Assembly: GCA_965651815.1 (NCBI GenBank)
Contig: CBFGTJ010000030.1
Coordinates: 1-21,902, forward strand
Direction of reading: 5' to 3'
DNA from: CBFGTJ01 sp965651815
Lineage (GTDB): Bacteria > Actinomycetota > Acidimicrobiia > Acidimicrobiales > Microtrichaceae
Length of the DNA stretch: 21,902 nt
The first letter of the stretch is position 1; each line of letters begins with the position of its first letter. Positions 9,145 to 16,115 of the stretch are shown here, one piece after another. Under the pieces are notes generated by a model that was given only the letters and a program-made list of their open reading frames with translations, was not told the origin of the DNA and did not search any database. The position numbers were made by a program, and so were the translations under genes.

Positions 9145-10422
9145 TCAACGCGGTGGGAGCGTGCGGACGGTCGGGCGGGCGCCGTAGGCCGCCTTGAGCA
9201 GCGGGTACGGGTTCACCGGGCCCTTGCCCTCGGGGTGGATCTCGAAGTGCAGGTGGGGTGGGGTGCCCTTCGCGTTGCCGGTGTCGCCGACGTAGCCGAC
9301 GACGTCGCCGGCCTCGACCCGCAGGCCGTCGCGCACGCCGGGCGCGTAGGCCGAGAGGTGCGCGTAGTAGTAGTGGTGGCCGGAGTCGCCGATGATCCAG
9401 AGCTTCGTGCCGCCCAGCGACGCCGTCCCCACCCGTGCGAGCACGCCGTCCTCGGTGGCGAGCAGCGGCGTGCCGGCCGGGGCGAAGATGTCGGTCCCCT
9501 GGTGCCAGTGCGCGCTCGGCGTGCCGGTCATCCGCGGGTAGCCCCAGCTGTCGATGAAGTCGGCCTCGCCCGCGACGGGGAACACGAACCCGTCGATGTA
9601 GGCGTGGGCACCGGCCTCGTAGGCGGCCAGCTCGTCGGCCGCCTTGCCGACCGCGACGAACGCGTCGGTCAGGTCCTCGAGGTGCTCGGCCAGCTCGGAC
9701 TCCGCTTCGCCGAGCCGGGCGGCGAGGCGCCCGTGGTCGGAGCGCAGCCCCTCGCGGGCCCGTTCGTAGTCGCGCACGAGCCGTTCACGCGTCTCGGCGA
9801 CCGCCTCGAGGTAGCTCCTCGCGACGCCGAGGTCGACGGCGTCGGAGCTGTTGAGCAGCGCCAGCTGGTCCTCGACCGGCCCGACCATGTAGGCCCGCAC
9901 GGCGTGGTCGCGCAGCGCGCGGCGCGCACGCGCCGCGGCCCGCACCGCGCGGCGCACCTCGCCGTCGAGGGCCTCGACCTGCGACGAGAGCCGCGCCACC
10001 TCGGCGCTGCTGCGCTCGATCCGGCGCTGCACCTCTGCCAGCGCCTCGGTCGCCGCCTCGAGCGCGGCCCGGGCCGCCTCGACCCGCTCGGGCAGCACCT
10101 TCACCGTGCCGGGGTCGAAGGGTGGCTGGTCCTCGGGCACGTCCAAGGCGTCGCCGGGGCCCGGATCCACGAGGTACGGCAGCCTCGGGTCGCCCTCGAG
10201 CCCGGGCGGGACCGGCGGCACGTACAGCGTCGTGGTCGTGGTGCTGGTGGTGCTGCTCGTCCCCGGTGCCGCGGTCGTCGGGGTGGTCGACGTGGTCGTC
10301 GGCTCCGGCGGGGTCGTCGAGGTGGTCGGCTCCTCCTCGACCTGCGCGCCGAGCGGCGGTGCGGCCGCCAGGAGCGCGGCAGCAACGACTGCGGCGACAC
10401 GTGAACGGCTCGATCGCATCAT
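9145..10422 (-). CDS. Secreted M23 metallopeptidase with coiled-coil N-terminal region
   Basis: The 425-residue protein starts with a signal peptide (MMRSSRSRVAAVVAAALLAA...GAQ). A Thr/Ser/Pro linker (about residues 30-70) and a predicted alpha-helical coiled coil (about 105-275, rich in Ala, Glu, Arg and Leu) follow. The C-terminal M23/LytM domain has HQGTD (His307, Asp311) and HLHFE (His390, His392), the zinc-binding and catalytic pattern of active M23 endopeptidases, so it probably cuts peptidoglycan cross-links outside the membrane. The layout recalls EnvC/RipA-like cell-separation factors, but it could equally act in wall growth. The start is the first of two adjacent ATGs (10420-10422); the upstream site is weak. 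It is preceded by 113 non-coding bases that contain a hairpin. Confidence 0.88.
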   Translation of the reverse strand: MMRSSRSRVAAVVAAALLAAAPPLGAQVEEEPTTSTTPPEPTTTSTTPTTAAPGTSSTTSTTTTTLYVPPVPPGLEGDPRLPYLVDPGPGDALDVPEDQPPFDPGTVKVLPERVEAARAALEAATEALAEVQRRIERSSAEVARLSSQVEALDGEVRRAVRAAARARRALRDHAVRAYMVGPVEDQLALLNSSDAVDLGVARSYLEAVAETRERLVRDYERAREGLRSDHGRLAARLGEAESELAEHLEDLTDAFVAVGKAADELAAYEAGAHAYIDGFVFPVAGEADFIDSWGYPRMTGTPSAHWHQGTDIFAPAGTPLLATEDGVLARVGTASLGGTKLWIIGDSGHHYYYAHLSAYAPGVRDGLRVEAGDVVGYVGDTGNAKGTPPHLHFEIHPEGKGPVNPYPLLKAAYGARPTVRTLPPR

Positions 10423-10478
10423 CGTCCAACCGGAGTCGAGGATCCTGGACTGTGCGGTGGCGTCCCCCCTGCCCGGCT

Positions 10479-10516
10479 GGACGCACCGTGTCCGAGGATA
10501 TCGGCATCGTGCGTCC
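10479..10516. terminator. Hairpin between the thiamine permease gene and the M23 gene
   Basis: GGACGCAC (10479-10486) and GTGCGTCC (10509-10516) form a perfect 8-bp stem, with a smaller CCGA/TCGG stem inside the loop around a GATATC. It begins 20 bases after the permease stop on the minus strand and could terminate the thiamine operon. There is no U-run, so a role as an RNA leader element of the M23 gene cannot be excluded. Confidence 0.35.
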
Positions 10517-10535
10517 CCACCACCCGGCGGGAGCG

Positions 10536-12209
10536 TCAGAAGGTCGGGCCCGTCTCCCCGCCGACCCACCGGTCGAGCGCCACGACGACCACCGCGCAGA
10601 CCGCCGCGAGCACGCACGACAGGGCCATCGCCTGCCCGAACCCCGCCCCGCCCGGGCGGGACATGAGCCGCTCGATCGCGACCGGCACGGTGGGCCGGTC
10701 CTGGCGTGCGACGAAGACGGTCGCGCCGAACTCGCCGAGGCACGCGACGAGCGCCAGCCCCGCACCCGCGACGACGGGCCGCCGCAGCAGCGGCAGCTCC
10801 ACCCTCCACCACCTCGCCCGGGGCGTCGCGCCGAGGGTCGCGGCCGCGTCGAGCATGGTGCCCGGCAGGGCGCGCAGCGACGGGAGCACCGTGCGGACGA
10901 CGAGGGGGATCGCGACGAGGGCCTGCGCCACGGGCACGATCCAGACGGACCGGCGGAGGTCGATCGGCGGCCGGCCCACGGCGAGGAGCAGGCCGAGGCC
11001 GATGGTCGTCGCCGAGACGCCGAGCGGCAGCAGCAGCAGCCGGTCCCCGAGCCCGCCGGGACGTCGCGCCACCGCACGGGTCGCCGGCAGCGCGAGCAGC
11101 ACCGAGGCGGCGGTGGCCACGAACGCGGCGCCGAGCGACGTGGCGACCGCCGTGAGCGGTGACACGGCGAGGCCCGTGCCGGCAGCGGCAGAGCCGAGCC
11201 CGGTCCAGTGGTCGAGGCCGAGGCGGTCGCCGACGCGCAGCGAGCGCTCGACGAGGGCGAGCAGCGGTGCGACCGACACCGCCGCCACGACCAGCACCGC
11301 GGCCGCCACCACCGCACGGTCGCGCCACGCCCGGGGCCGTTGGCGTCGCGTGCCGGGCGAGCCGGCCGTGGCACGCGCCGCGTGTCGGGAGATGCGGGCG
11401 TGCACGGTCAGCGTCGCGACCACCGCGGCGAGCTGGAGCATCGCGAGCACCCCTGCGCCGGGCAGGTCGAACTGTCGCGTCGCCCGGGTCCAGATCTCGA
11501 CCTCGACGGTCGACACCCGCCCGCCGCCCAGGATCACGATCACCCCGAAGCTGGTCAGGCAGAACAGGAACGTGATCGTCGCGGCCGCGGCGATCGCGGG
11601 CGCCACCGCGGGCAGCAGCAGGCGGCGGGCGACGCCGACGGGCCCGGCGCCGAGGAGCCTGCCGGCCGCCTCCATGTCGGGCGGCAGGCCGTCGAGCGCG
11701 GCGCCGACGGTGCGCACGACGACCGCCAGGTTGAAGCAGGCGTGCGCCGCCAGGATCGGCCACCACGTGCCCCGCAGGTCGACCAGGCCGCGGGGGCCGA
11801 GCAGCGTCGCGAACGCGGACCCGACGACCACCGACGGGAGGACGAACGGCACGACCGCCGCCGACGCGAGCGCGTCGCGCCCGCGGAACCGGAACCGCGA
11901 CAGCACCCAGGCGACGGGAACCCCCACGGCGACGGTGAGGACGCTCGAGCCCAGCGCCTGGCCGACGGTGACGGCGACGAGGCGCCACGTGCGGGCCGAG
12001 GACAGGACGCGACCGAACGCCTCCGGGTCCCACTCGCCGTGGGGCCGCACGGTGCGGAGCACCACCGCGGCGACCGGCACCGCGACCAGCAGGAGCACGA
12101 CGGCGACGGCGACGCTGCCGATCCCGGCCCGCTGCCGGGCCCGCCTCCCGGCGCGTGCCGCTGCGGGCGGGTTCGGTCCGACCTCCGCCGCCGTCGCGGC
12201 GACGGTCAC
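10536..12209 (-). CDS. thiP: Thiamine ABC transporter permease, two fused transmembrane domains (ThiP-like)
   Basis: The 557-residue membrane protein should form the channel for thiamine or its phosphates. It contains two homologous binding-protein-dependent permease halves, each with a cytoplasmic EAA-type loop for the ATPase: EAAGRLLGAGPVGVARRLLLP in the first half and DAAATLGATPRARWWRVELPLL in the second. About twelve hydrophobic segments can be counted. The fused layout is typical of ThiP and the related iron FbpB permeases; the thiamine assignment rests on the preceding ThiB-like gene, the pyrophosphokinase and the TPP riboswitch. The GTG start overlaps the thiB stop as GTGA (12206-12209). 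No ThiQ-type ATPase gene follows; the next gene encodes a wall peptidase. Confidence 0.87.
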   Translation of the reverse strand: MTVAATAAEVGPNPPAAARAGRRARQRAGIGSVAVAVVLLLVAVPVAAVVLRTVRPHGEWDPEAFGRVLSSARTWRLVAVTVGQALGSSVLTVAVGVPVAWVLSRFRFRGRDALASAAVVPFVLPSVVVGSAFATLLGPRGLVDLRGTWWPILAAHACFNLAVVVRTVGAALDGLPPDMEAAGRLLGAGPVGVARRLLLPAVAPAIAAAATITFLFCLTSFGVIVILGGGRVSTVEVEIWTRATRQFDLPGAGVLAMLQLAAVVATLTVHARISRHAARATAGSPGTRRQRPRAWRDRAVVAAAVLVVAAVSVAPLLALVERSLRVGDRLGLDHWTGLGSAAAGTGLAVSPLTAVATSLGAAFVATAASVLLALPATRAVARRPGGLGDRLLLLPLGVSATTIGLGLLLAVGRPPIDLRRSVWIVPVAQALVAIPLVVRTVLPSLRALPGTMLDAAATLGATPRARWWRVELPLLRRPVVAGAGLALVACLGEFGATVFVARQDRPTVPVAIERLMSRPGGAGFGQAMALSCVLAAVCAVVVVALDRWVGGETGPTF

Positions 12210-13282
12210 TCCATCAGCTCGCGCCACTGCTCGATCCAGGTGTCGCGGCGCTCCTCGACCAGCTCGGGCGGGAGGCCGGCGGGATCGTCGGCGCGCTCTG
12301 CCCAGCGCTCGAACTCCTCGGGGAGGCGGACGTCCTCGCGCACGGGGAACACGAAGTTCGCGAGCGGCAGCGCCTCCTGCCACGTCTCGGACACCATGAA
12401 CTCGACCAGCTCGCGCGCCAGCTCGGGCTCCTCGGCGCCGCGCAGCACGCCGGCGTACTCGACCTGGGCGCCGCAGGAGTCGGTCATCACCGACGAGCGG
12501 GGCTCGTCGAGGTCACCGAACACGACCTCCGCCGGCGGGGACGACGCGTAGGAGAGCACGAGAGGGCGGTCGCCGCCCGAGACCGTGTAGTCGTTGTAGT
12601 AGGCGTCGTCCCAGCTCGGCCGGACCCGCACCCCGTTGTCGGCCAGGCGCTTCCAGTAGTCCTGCCAGCCGTCCTCGCCGTAGCGGTCGATGGTCGTGAG
12701 GAGGAACGCCAGCCCGGGCGAGGACGTCACCGGGCTCTCGACCACGAGCAGGTCGCGGTACGGCTCCGATGCGAGGTCCTCCATCGTGGACGGCGGCTCG
12801 ATGCCCTCGTCCTCGAACCACGCCTCGTCGACGTTCACGCACACGTCGCCCGCGTCCACGGGGGTCAGCAGGCGGCCCAGCTCGCCCTCGAGGAGGTACC
12901 GCTGCGGGATCGCGTCGATCCCGTCGGGGGTGAACGGCTCGAGCAGGTCCTCCTGCAGCACCCGGGTCGCGAGCGTGTTGTCGATCCCGAAGATCACGTC
13001 ACCCTCGGGTGCTCCTGCGGCGAGCAGCGCCCCGGTCAGCATCGAGCCGGCGTCGCCGGTCGCGCGGACCTCGATGCGGGCGCCGGTGAGCTCCTCGAAC
13101 CGTTCCGCCGCCTCCTCCGGCAGCGCGAACGAGTCGTAGGTCAGCAGCACGACGGTGCGCTGGTCGTCGGCGCCCTCCGCGCCACCACCGGACGCATCCC
13201 CGCCGTCGTCGCCACAGGCGACCGCGAGGAGCAGGGACGCGACCGCGAGCGCGGCCAGCAGCCACGATCGGCGGATGCTCAT
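12206..13282 (-). CDS. thiB: Thiamine-binding lipoprotein of ABC transporter (ThiB/TbpA-like)
   Basis: The 358-residue protein starts with a lipoprotein signal (MSIRRSWLLAALAVASLLLA, lipobox AVAC with Cys23) and an acidic/Gly linker. The mature part matches TbpA landmarks in order: VVLLTYDSFALPE, DVIFGIDNTL, ESPVTSSPGLAFLLTTIDRYG, WDDAYYNDYTVSGGDRPLVLSYASSP, FMVSETWQEALPLANFVFPV and the ending DTWIEQWRE. It should capture thiamine outside the membrane for the permease encoded next. The ATG overlaps the pyrophosphokinase stop as ATGA (13279-13282), and its own stop overlaps the permease start, so the three genes are translationally coupled. The specificity is well supported by sequence and riboswitch context. 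Confidence 0.92.
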   Translation of the reverse strand: MSIRRSWLLAALAVASLLLAVACGDDGGDASGGGAEGADDQRTVVLLTYDSFALPEEAAERFEELTGARIEVRATGDAGSMLTGALLAAGAPEGDVIFGIDNTLATRVLQEDLLEPFTPDGIDAIPQRYLLEGELGRLLTPVDAGDVCVNVDEAWFEDEGIEPPSTMEDLASEPYRDLLVVESPVTSSPGLAFLLTTIDRYGEDGWQDYWKRLADNGVRVRPSWDDAYYNDYTVSGGDRPLVLSYASSPPAEVVFGDLDEPRSSVMTDSCGAQVEYAGVLRGAEEPELARELVEFMVSETWQEALPLANFVFPVREDVRLPEEFERWAERADDPAGLPPELVEERRDTWIEQWRELME

Positions 13283-13968
13283 GCCACACCCCCTGCGAGC
13301 GCGCGCGGGGCGGACAGGACCGCCGCCGCGTCGGGCAGCACGGCGAGGAGGGCGCCGTCGCGCACCTCCACCTCGGCCGCGGCCGTGACGAACTCGTTGG
13401 AGACGCCGCGGCTCGACCCGGCCTCGAGCGTCTCGTCCCGCAGCGGGAAGCGGAGGCCGTCGGTCCGCACGCCGTGCGCGGCGCCGTTGACCGGCAGCAG
13501 GGAGACCAGCGCACCGGGCGCGCCCTGCAGGGTGCGCCGGCGGCGCACGACGTGCAGCGCGGTCGCCCCGAACCAGGCGTCGACCGCGAGGGCGTCCCAC
13601 CGGGGCGACGCGAGGGTGGCGGCCGCGCCGAGCAGGTGGTCCATGCGCCCGGCCGGGCTGCCGACCACGACCACTCGCCCGGCACCCGCGGCGGCGGCCT
13701 CCTCGAGCGCGAGCTCGAGGTCGGTCGCGTCCTTGGCGACGGGGTGCCGGCGCACCGTGGCGCCGTCGGACTCGGCGCGATCGAGGGCGCCCGGGGCGAC
13801 CGAGTCCATGTCGCCCACGACCAGGTCGACGTGCCACCCGAGGTGCTGGGCCAGCTCGAGGCCCGAGTCGACCGCCACGGCGAGCTCCGCGTCCAACGTC
13901 GACAGGACGTCCTCCGCCGGGTGGCGGCCCTCGACCGGGCCGCCCGAGAACACGACTGCTGTCACCAT
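13279..13968 (-). CDS. thiN: Thiamine pyrophosphokinase
   Basis: The 229-residue cytosolic enzyme should convert imported thiamine plus ATP to thiamine pyrophosphate. Family motifs are present in order: VDSG (Asp34), VVGDMDSV (52-56), AKDATDLELAL (Lys79 to Asp83) and GSPAGRMDH (103-111, the GxxxGRxDH substrate loop). The ATG start (13966-13968) is preceded by GGAGGGAG, which is also the 3' end of the TPP riboswitch; this fixes the start and suggests translational control. It is the first gene of the unit with thiB and thiP. The combination gives a complete salvage route apart from the transporter ATPase: uptake followed directly by pyrophosphorylation. Confidence 0.92.
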   Translation of the reverse strand: MVTAVVFSGGPVEGRHPAEDVLSTLDAELAVAVDSGLELAQHLGWHVDLVVGDMDSVAPGALDRAESDGATVRRHPVAKDATDLELALEEAAAAGAGRVVVVGSPAGRMDHLLGAAATLASPRWDALAVDAWFGATALHVVRRRRTLQGAPGALVSLLPVNGAAHGVRTDGLRFPLRDETLEAGSSRGVSNEFVTAAAEVEVRDGALLAVLPDAAAVLSAPRALAGGVA

Positions 13969-13970
13969 GA

Positions 13971-14060
13971 GCTCCCTCCGCTGGAATTACCCAGATCAGG
14001 TTCACGGGTCGGCGGCCCCAAGCCGCCCTCTCAGCCCGCTGGTGCGAGCTCCCCGGATCG
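13971..14060 (-). ncRNA. TPP riboswitch (THI element) controlling the thiamine operon
   Basis: On the minus strand the conserved THI-box parts appear in order. GGGG is followed by P2 GCTCGC/GCGGGC, then CTGAGA (14029-14034), then a variable stem GGCGGC/GCCGCC, then ACCCGTGAACCTGATCTGG, and finally GTAATTCCAGCGGAGGGA (to 13973). The final GGAGGG serves as the ribosome binding site of the kinase gene, 5 nt or so before its ATG. A translation-blocking mode is therefore likely; no separate terminator stem with a U-run is visible. The only departure I see in the core is AATT where AATG or AATA is common. Confidence 0.95.
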
Positions 14061-14073
14061 GATGTGCGGGCCC

Positions 14074-14102
14074 ACCATACCGCGGGCCCGAGGTCAGGTC
14101 AG
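14074..14102 (-). promoter_or_regulatory. Candidate promoter of the thiamine operon
   Basis: CTGACC (14097-14102) and TATGGT (14074-14079) are separated by exactly 17 bases, each matching the -35/-10 consensus at 4 of 6 positions. The -35 contains the stop codon of the upstream acyl-CoA dehydrogenase gene. Transcription would start just before the riboswitch. A repeated GCGGGCCC (14066-14073 and 14082-14089) brackets the -10. Confidence 0.5.
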
Positions 14103-15247
14103 TCGGCGGTGATGCCGTTCATCCGGGCGAGGGTGCGGAGCATCACCTCGTCGGCCCCTCCCCCGATCGACCACAGCCGCGTGTCGCGGTAGAAGCGAGC
14201 GGTCCAGTTCTCCTCCACGTAGCCCATCCCGCCGTGGTACTGGACCGCGGTGTCGGCCATGCGGCGGGCCAGGCGCGCGGAGCGGAGCTTGGCGACGGTC
14301 GCGTGGCGGGTGATGTCCTCGCCGTTGCGGTAGGCCTCGACGGCCGCCCAGTTGTGGTGGCGCATCACGTCGAGCTCCGAGGCGATGTCGGCCAGCTCGT
14401 ACTGCAGCGACTGGTTGGCGAGCAGCGGCGCTCCGAACGCGTACCGCTCCCGGAGGTAGGCGACCGTGCGCTCGAGGGCCTGCTCGACCGCGCCGATCAT
14501 CTGGTACGCGGCGATCATCCGCTCGTTCTGGAACTGCGCCATCTGCTGCTGGAAGCCGCGCCCGATCTCACCGATCGTGTTCTCGACCGGCACCCGCACC
14601 TCGTCGAGGACGAGCTCCGCGGTGTCCGAGGCACGCATCCCGAGCTTGTCGAGCTTGCGGCTGACGCTGAACCCCTCGGAGTCGGTCGGCACGATGATCT
14701 GGGACATGCCGCGGTAGCCGCCCTCGTCGGAGGTCCGGCACAGCAGGCAGATCCAGTCGGCCTGGGTGCCGCTCGTGATCCACGTCTTCGACCCGGAGAT
14801 GACCCACTCGTCGCCGTCGCGCACGGCCCGGGTGCGGATGCCGGCGACGTCGGAGCCGGCGTCGGGCTCGCTCACGCCGATCGCGGCGACCATCTCACCG
14901 GCGATCGCCGGACGGAGGTACCGCTCCTTCAGCTCGTGGCTGCCGAACTGGTGCAGCGCGGGGGTGGCCATGTCGGTCTGGACCGCGATGGCCATCGACA
15001 CGCCCAGCGAGGCCGACCGGCCGAGCTCCTCGCCGAGGATCATCGTGTACACGTGGTCGGCGCCGCCGCCGCCGTAGGCGGGGTCGTACTCCACTCCGAG
15101 CAGGCCGAGCTCACCGAGCTTGGGGAACAGCTCGTGCGCCGGGAACGTCCCGGCGGCCTCCCAGGCATCCGCGTGCGGGTCGATCTCCTTCTGCACCACC
15201 TCGCGGACGGTGGCGCGGAACATCTCGTGCTCGTCGGTGAACCTCAC
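14099..15247 (-). CDS. Acyl-CoA dehydrogenase, FAD-dependent
   Basis: The 382-residue protein has the complete acyl-CoA dehydrogenase fold. The N-terminal helices begin RFTDEHEMFRATVREVV, the middle beta domain contains GVSEPDAGSDVAGIRTRA and WITSGTQADWI, and the C-terminal helical domain contains YHGGMGYVEENWTARFYRD. At the place where short/medium-chain enzymes have the catalytic Glu (YEGT), this protein has SIGGGADEVML. A Glu in QNERM (Glu242) sits where isovaleryl-CoA and related branched-chain enzymes carry their base. It may therefore act on branched or terpenoid acyl-CoAs (inference). The GTG start follows TAGCGT by 7 nt, suggesting a leaderless message. The gene is monocistronic: hairpin upstream, thiamine promoter at its stop. 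Confidence 0.92.
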   Translation of the reverse strand: MRFTDEHEMFRATVREVVQKEIDPHADAWEAAGTFPAHELFPKLGELGLLGVEYDPAYGGGGADHVYTMILGEELGRSASLGVSMAIAVQTDMATPALHQFGSHELKERYLRPAIAGEMVAAIGVSEPDAGSDVAGIRTRAVRDGDEWVISGSKTWITSGTQADWICLLCRTSDEGGYRGMSQIIVPTDSEGFSVSRKLDKLGMRASDTAELVLDEVRVPVENTIGEIGRGFQQQMAQFQNERMIAAYQMIGAVEQALERTVAYLRERYAFGAPLLANQSLQYELADIASELDVMRHHNWAAVEAYRNGEDITRHATVAKLRSARLARRMADTAVQYHGGMGYVEENWTARFYRDTRLWSIGGGADEVMLRTLARMNGITAD

Positions 15248-15254
15248 CCGGCCG

Positions 15255-15260
15255 ACGCTA
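15255..15260 (-). promoter_or_regulatory. -10 element (TAGCGT) 7 nt before the acyl-CoA dehydrogenase GTG
   Basis: The minus strand reads CGGTAGCGTCGGCCGGGTG: TAGCGT, 7 nt, then the GTG start. The string CGGTAGCGTCGG is repeated before the AidB-like gene (21387-21392), also just ahead of its start codon. No ribosome binding site lies in the gap. Predicted leaderless promoter. Confidence 0.5.
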
Positions 15261-15276
15261 CCGGAGCGACGCGGAC

Positions 15277-15317
15277 GAGGGCGTCCGAGGGGCTCCCACC
15301 TGCCCCCGGACGCCCTC
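15277..15317 (-). terminator. Strong hairpin after the LAFTG wall-protein gene
   Basis: GAGGGCGTCCG (15277-15287) and CGGACGCCCTC (15307-15317) form a perfect 11-bp stem, extended by GGGG/CCCC inside the loop with one bulged base. It lies between the stop of the wall-protein gene (15346) and the start of the acyl-CoA dehydrogenase gene (15247). No T-run follows, as is common in GC-rich actinomycetes. Likely a transcription terminator. Confidence 0.55.
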
Positions 15318-15345
15318 AGGCCTCCCTCACCTCGAAGTCGTGCGC

Positions 15346-16026
15346 TCAGGCGGACTCACGGCGACGCCGCGCACCTCCCGACACGAGCGCCAGGCCGAGC
15401 AGCAGGAGCCCCGCACCACCGGCGGCGATGCTGCCGTTGGAGACACCGGTGAAGGCGAGCTCCGAGGGGAGCGCCTCCGGCTGCGGCTGCTGCGTGATGC
15501 CGAGCACCTCGGGCTGCACCTCGGGCAGCTCCTCCTGCTGTGGCTGGACGTCCGGGCGGATCGTCGTGATGCCGCCGACCTCGGCCGTCGTCGTGGTCTC
15601 CTCCGGGAGGGTCGACGTGGTCTCCTCCGGGAGGGTGGAGGTCGTCTCCTCCGGCACCGTCGAGGTGGTCGTCGTGGTCGTCGTCGACGTGGTGGTCGTC
15701 GTCGTGGGCTTCGGCTTGGGCTTGCACTTGCCCTTGTTGCCGTGCTGCCCCTTGCCGCCGTGGCCCTTCTTGCACTTGTCGTGCTTGCCACGGTCGTCGT
15801 GCTTGCCCTTGCCACCGTGCTTGCCACGGTCGTCGTGCTTGCCCTTGCGGCCGTCCTGGTGGCGCCCACGGTCGTGGTCGCCGTGGCGGCCACCCTGCCG
15901 GGACTCCGCGACGGCGATGCCCTCCCCGGTCGTGGCGCCGCTCACACCGGCGGTGCTCATGACGATCGAACCCGCGAGGAGGAAGATCCCCAACGTTCCG
16001 ACCACGAGTTGATGTCGCTTCCACAT
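15346..16026 (-). CDS. LAFTG-type sortase-anchored wall protein with His/Lys/Gly-rich repeats
   Basis: The 226-residue protein has four parts. A signal peptide (MWKRHQLVVGTLGIFLLAGS, cleavage near residue 31) comes first. About 65 residues made almost wholly of Gly, His, Lys, Asp and Arg follow, with the unit KGKHDDRGKHGG repeated and two Cys. Next comes a Thr/Pro/Glu stretch with ETTSTLPE repeated, which should be an extended wall-spanning stalk. The end is a sorting signal: LAFTG (190-194), a hydrophobic segment and RRRRESA. LAxTG is the motif of class E sortases. No sortase gene is in the window. The His/Asp-rich part could bind divalent metals or polyanions (inference). I do not recognise a named family. 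The upstream ATG at 16077 is less likely because the signal peptide starts at MWKR. Confidence 0.8.
   Translation of the reverse strand: MWKRHQLVVGTLGIFLLAGSIVMSTAGVSGATTGEGIAVAESRQGGRHGDHDRGRHQDGRKGKHDDRGKHGGKGKHDDRGKHDKCKKGHGGKGQHGNKGKCKPKPKPTTTTTTSTTTTTTTSTVPEETTSTLPEETTSTLPEETTTTAEVGGITTIRPDVQPQQEELPEVQPEVLGITQQPQPEALPSELAFTGVSNGSIAAGGAGLLLLGLALVSGGARRRRESA
15593..15664 (-). repeat. 24-nt tandem repeat coding ETTSTLPE units
   Basis: Three copies of a 24-nt unit, starting at about 15593, 15617 and 15641, encode the eight-residue unit of the wall-protein stalk. The first two copies share GTGGTCTCCTCCGGGAGGGT exactly and the third has diverged at its end. Confidence 0.7.
15781..15848 (-). 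repeat. 32-nt exact direct repeat, 36-nt period, coding the His/Lys-rich unit
   Basis: The 32 bases at 15781-15812 are identical to those at 15817-15848. The 36-nt period corresponds to a 12-residue unit containing GKHDDRGKH. Identity at the DNA level suggests recent duplication or ongoing slippage. Confidence 0.8.
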
Positions 16027-16102
16027 GCTGTCGATGGTCGGGCCGTGGCCCGCCCCCATCAATGGGCAGAATCCCACCCGGTTGGGTCGATGGGCTCAGG
16101 GG

Positions 16103-16108
16103 TACGAT
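16103..16108 (+). promoter_or_regulatory. -10 element (TACGAT) 7 nt before the msrB GTG: predicted leaderless promoter
   Basis: GGTACGATCGAGGGCGTG places TACGAT 7 nt before a GTG. The only purine-rich string (GAGGG) is too close to the start to serve as a ribosome binding site. It is the same GGTACGATCG as before the ABC ATPase gene at 5713. A TTGGGT at 16082 is a possible -35 with a short 15-base spacer. Confidence 0.5.
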
Positions 16109-16115
16109 CGAGGGC

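Noticed and set aside
10423..10535. c-di-AMP (ydaO) riboswitch before the M23 gene
   Set aside because: The hairpin region is too short and none of the conserved ydaO core strings were found.
9145..12033. Apparent fusion of the permease region and the M23 peptidase in one continuous frame
   Set aside because: The upstream part of that frame is out of register with the permease and reads as Arg/Ala-rich nonsense. The signal peptide at 10422 marks the true start.
15781..15848. Repeats considered as a CRISPR array
   Set aside because: The units are in frame, code a protein repeat, have only a 4-base gap between copies and lack spacers.
12155..16012. Very long open frame on the plus strand opposite the thiamine and acyl-CoA dehydrogenase genes
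   Set aside because: It is antisense to several genes with clear family motifs and spans a riboswitch. Long antisense frames are expected at this GC content, and the translation is Arg/Ala/Val-rich with no recognisable domain.
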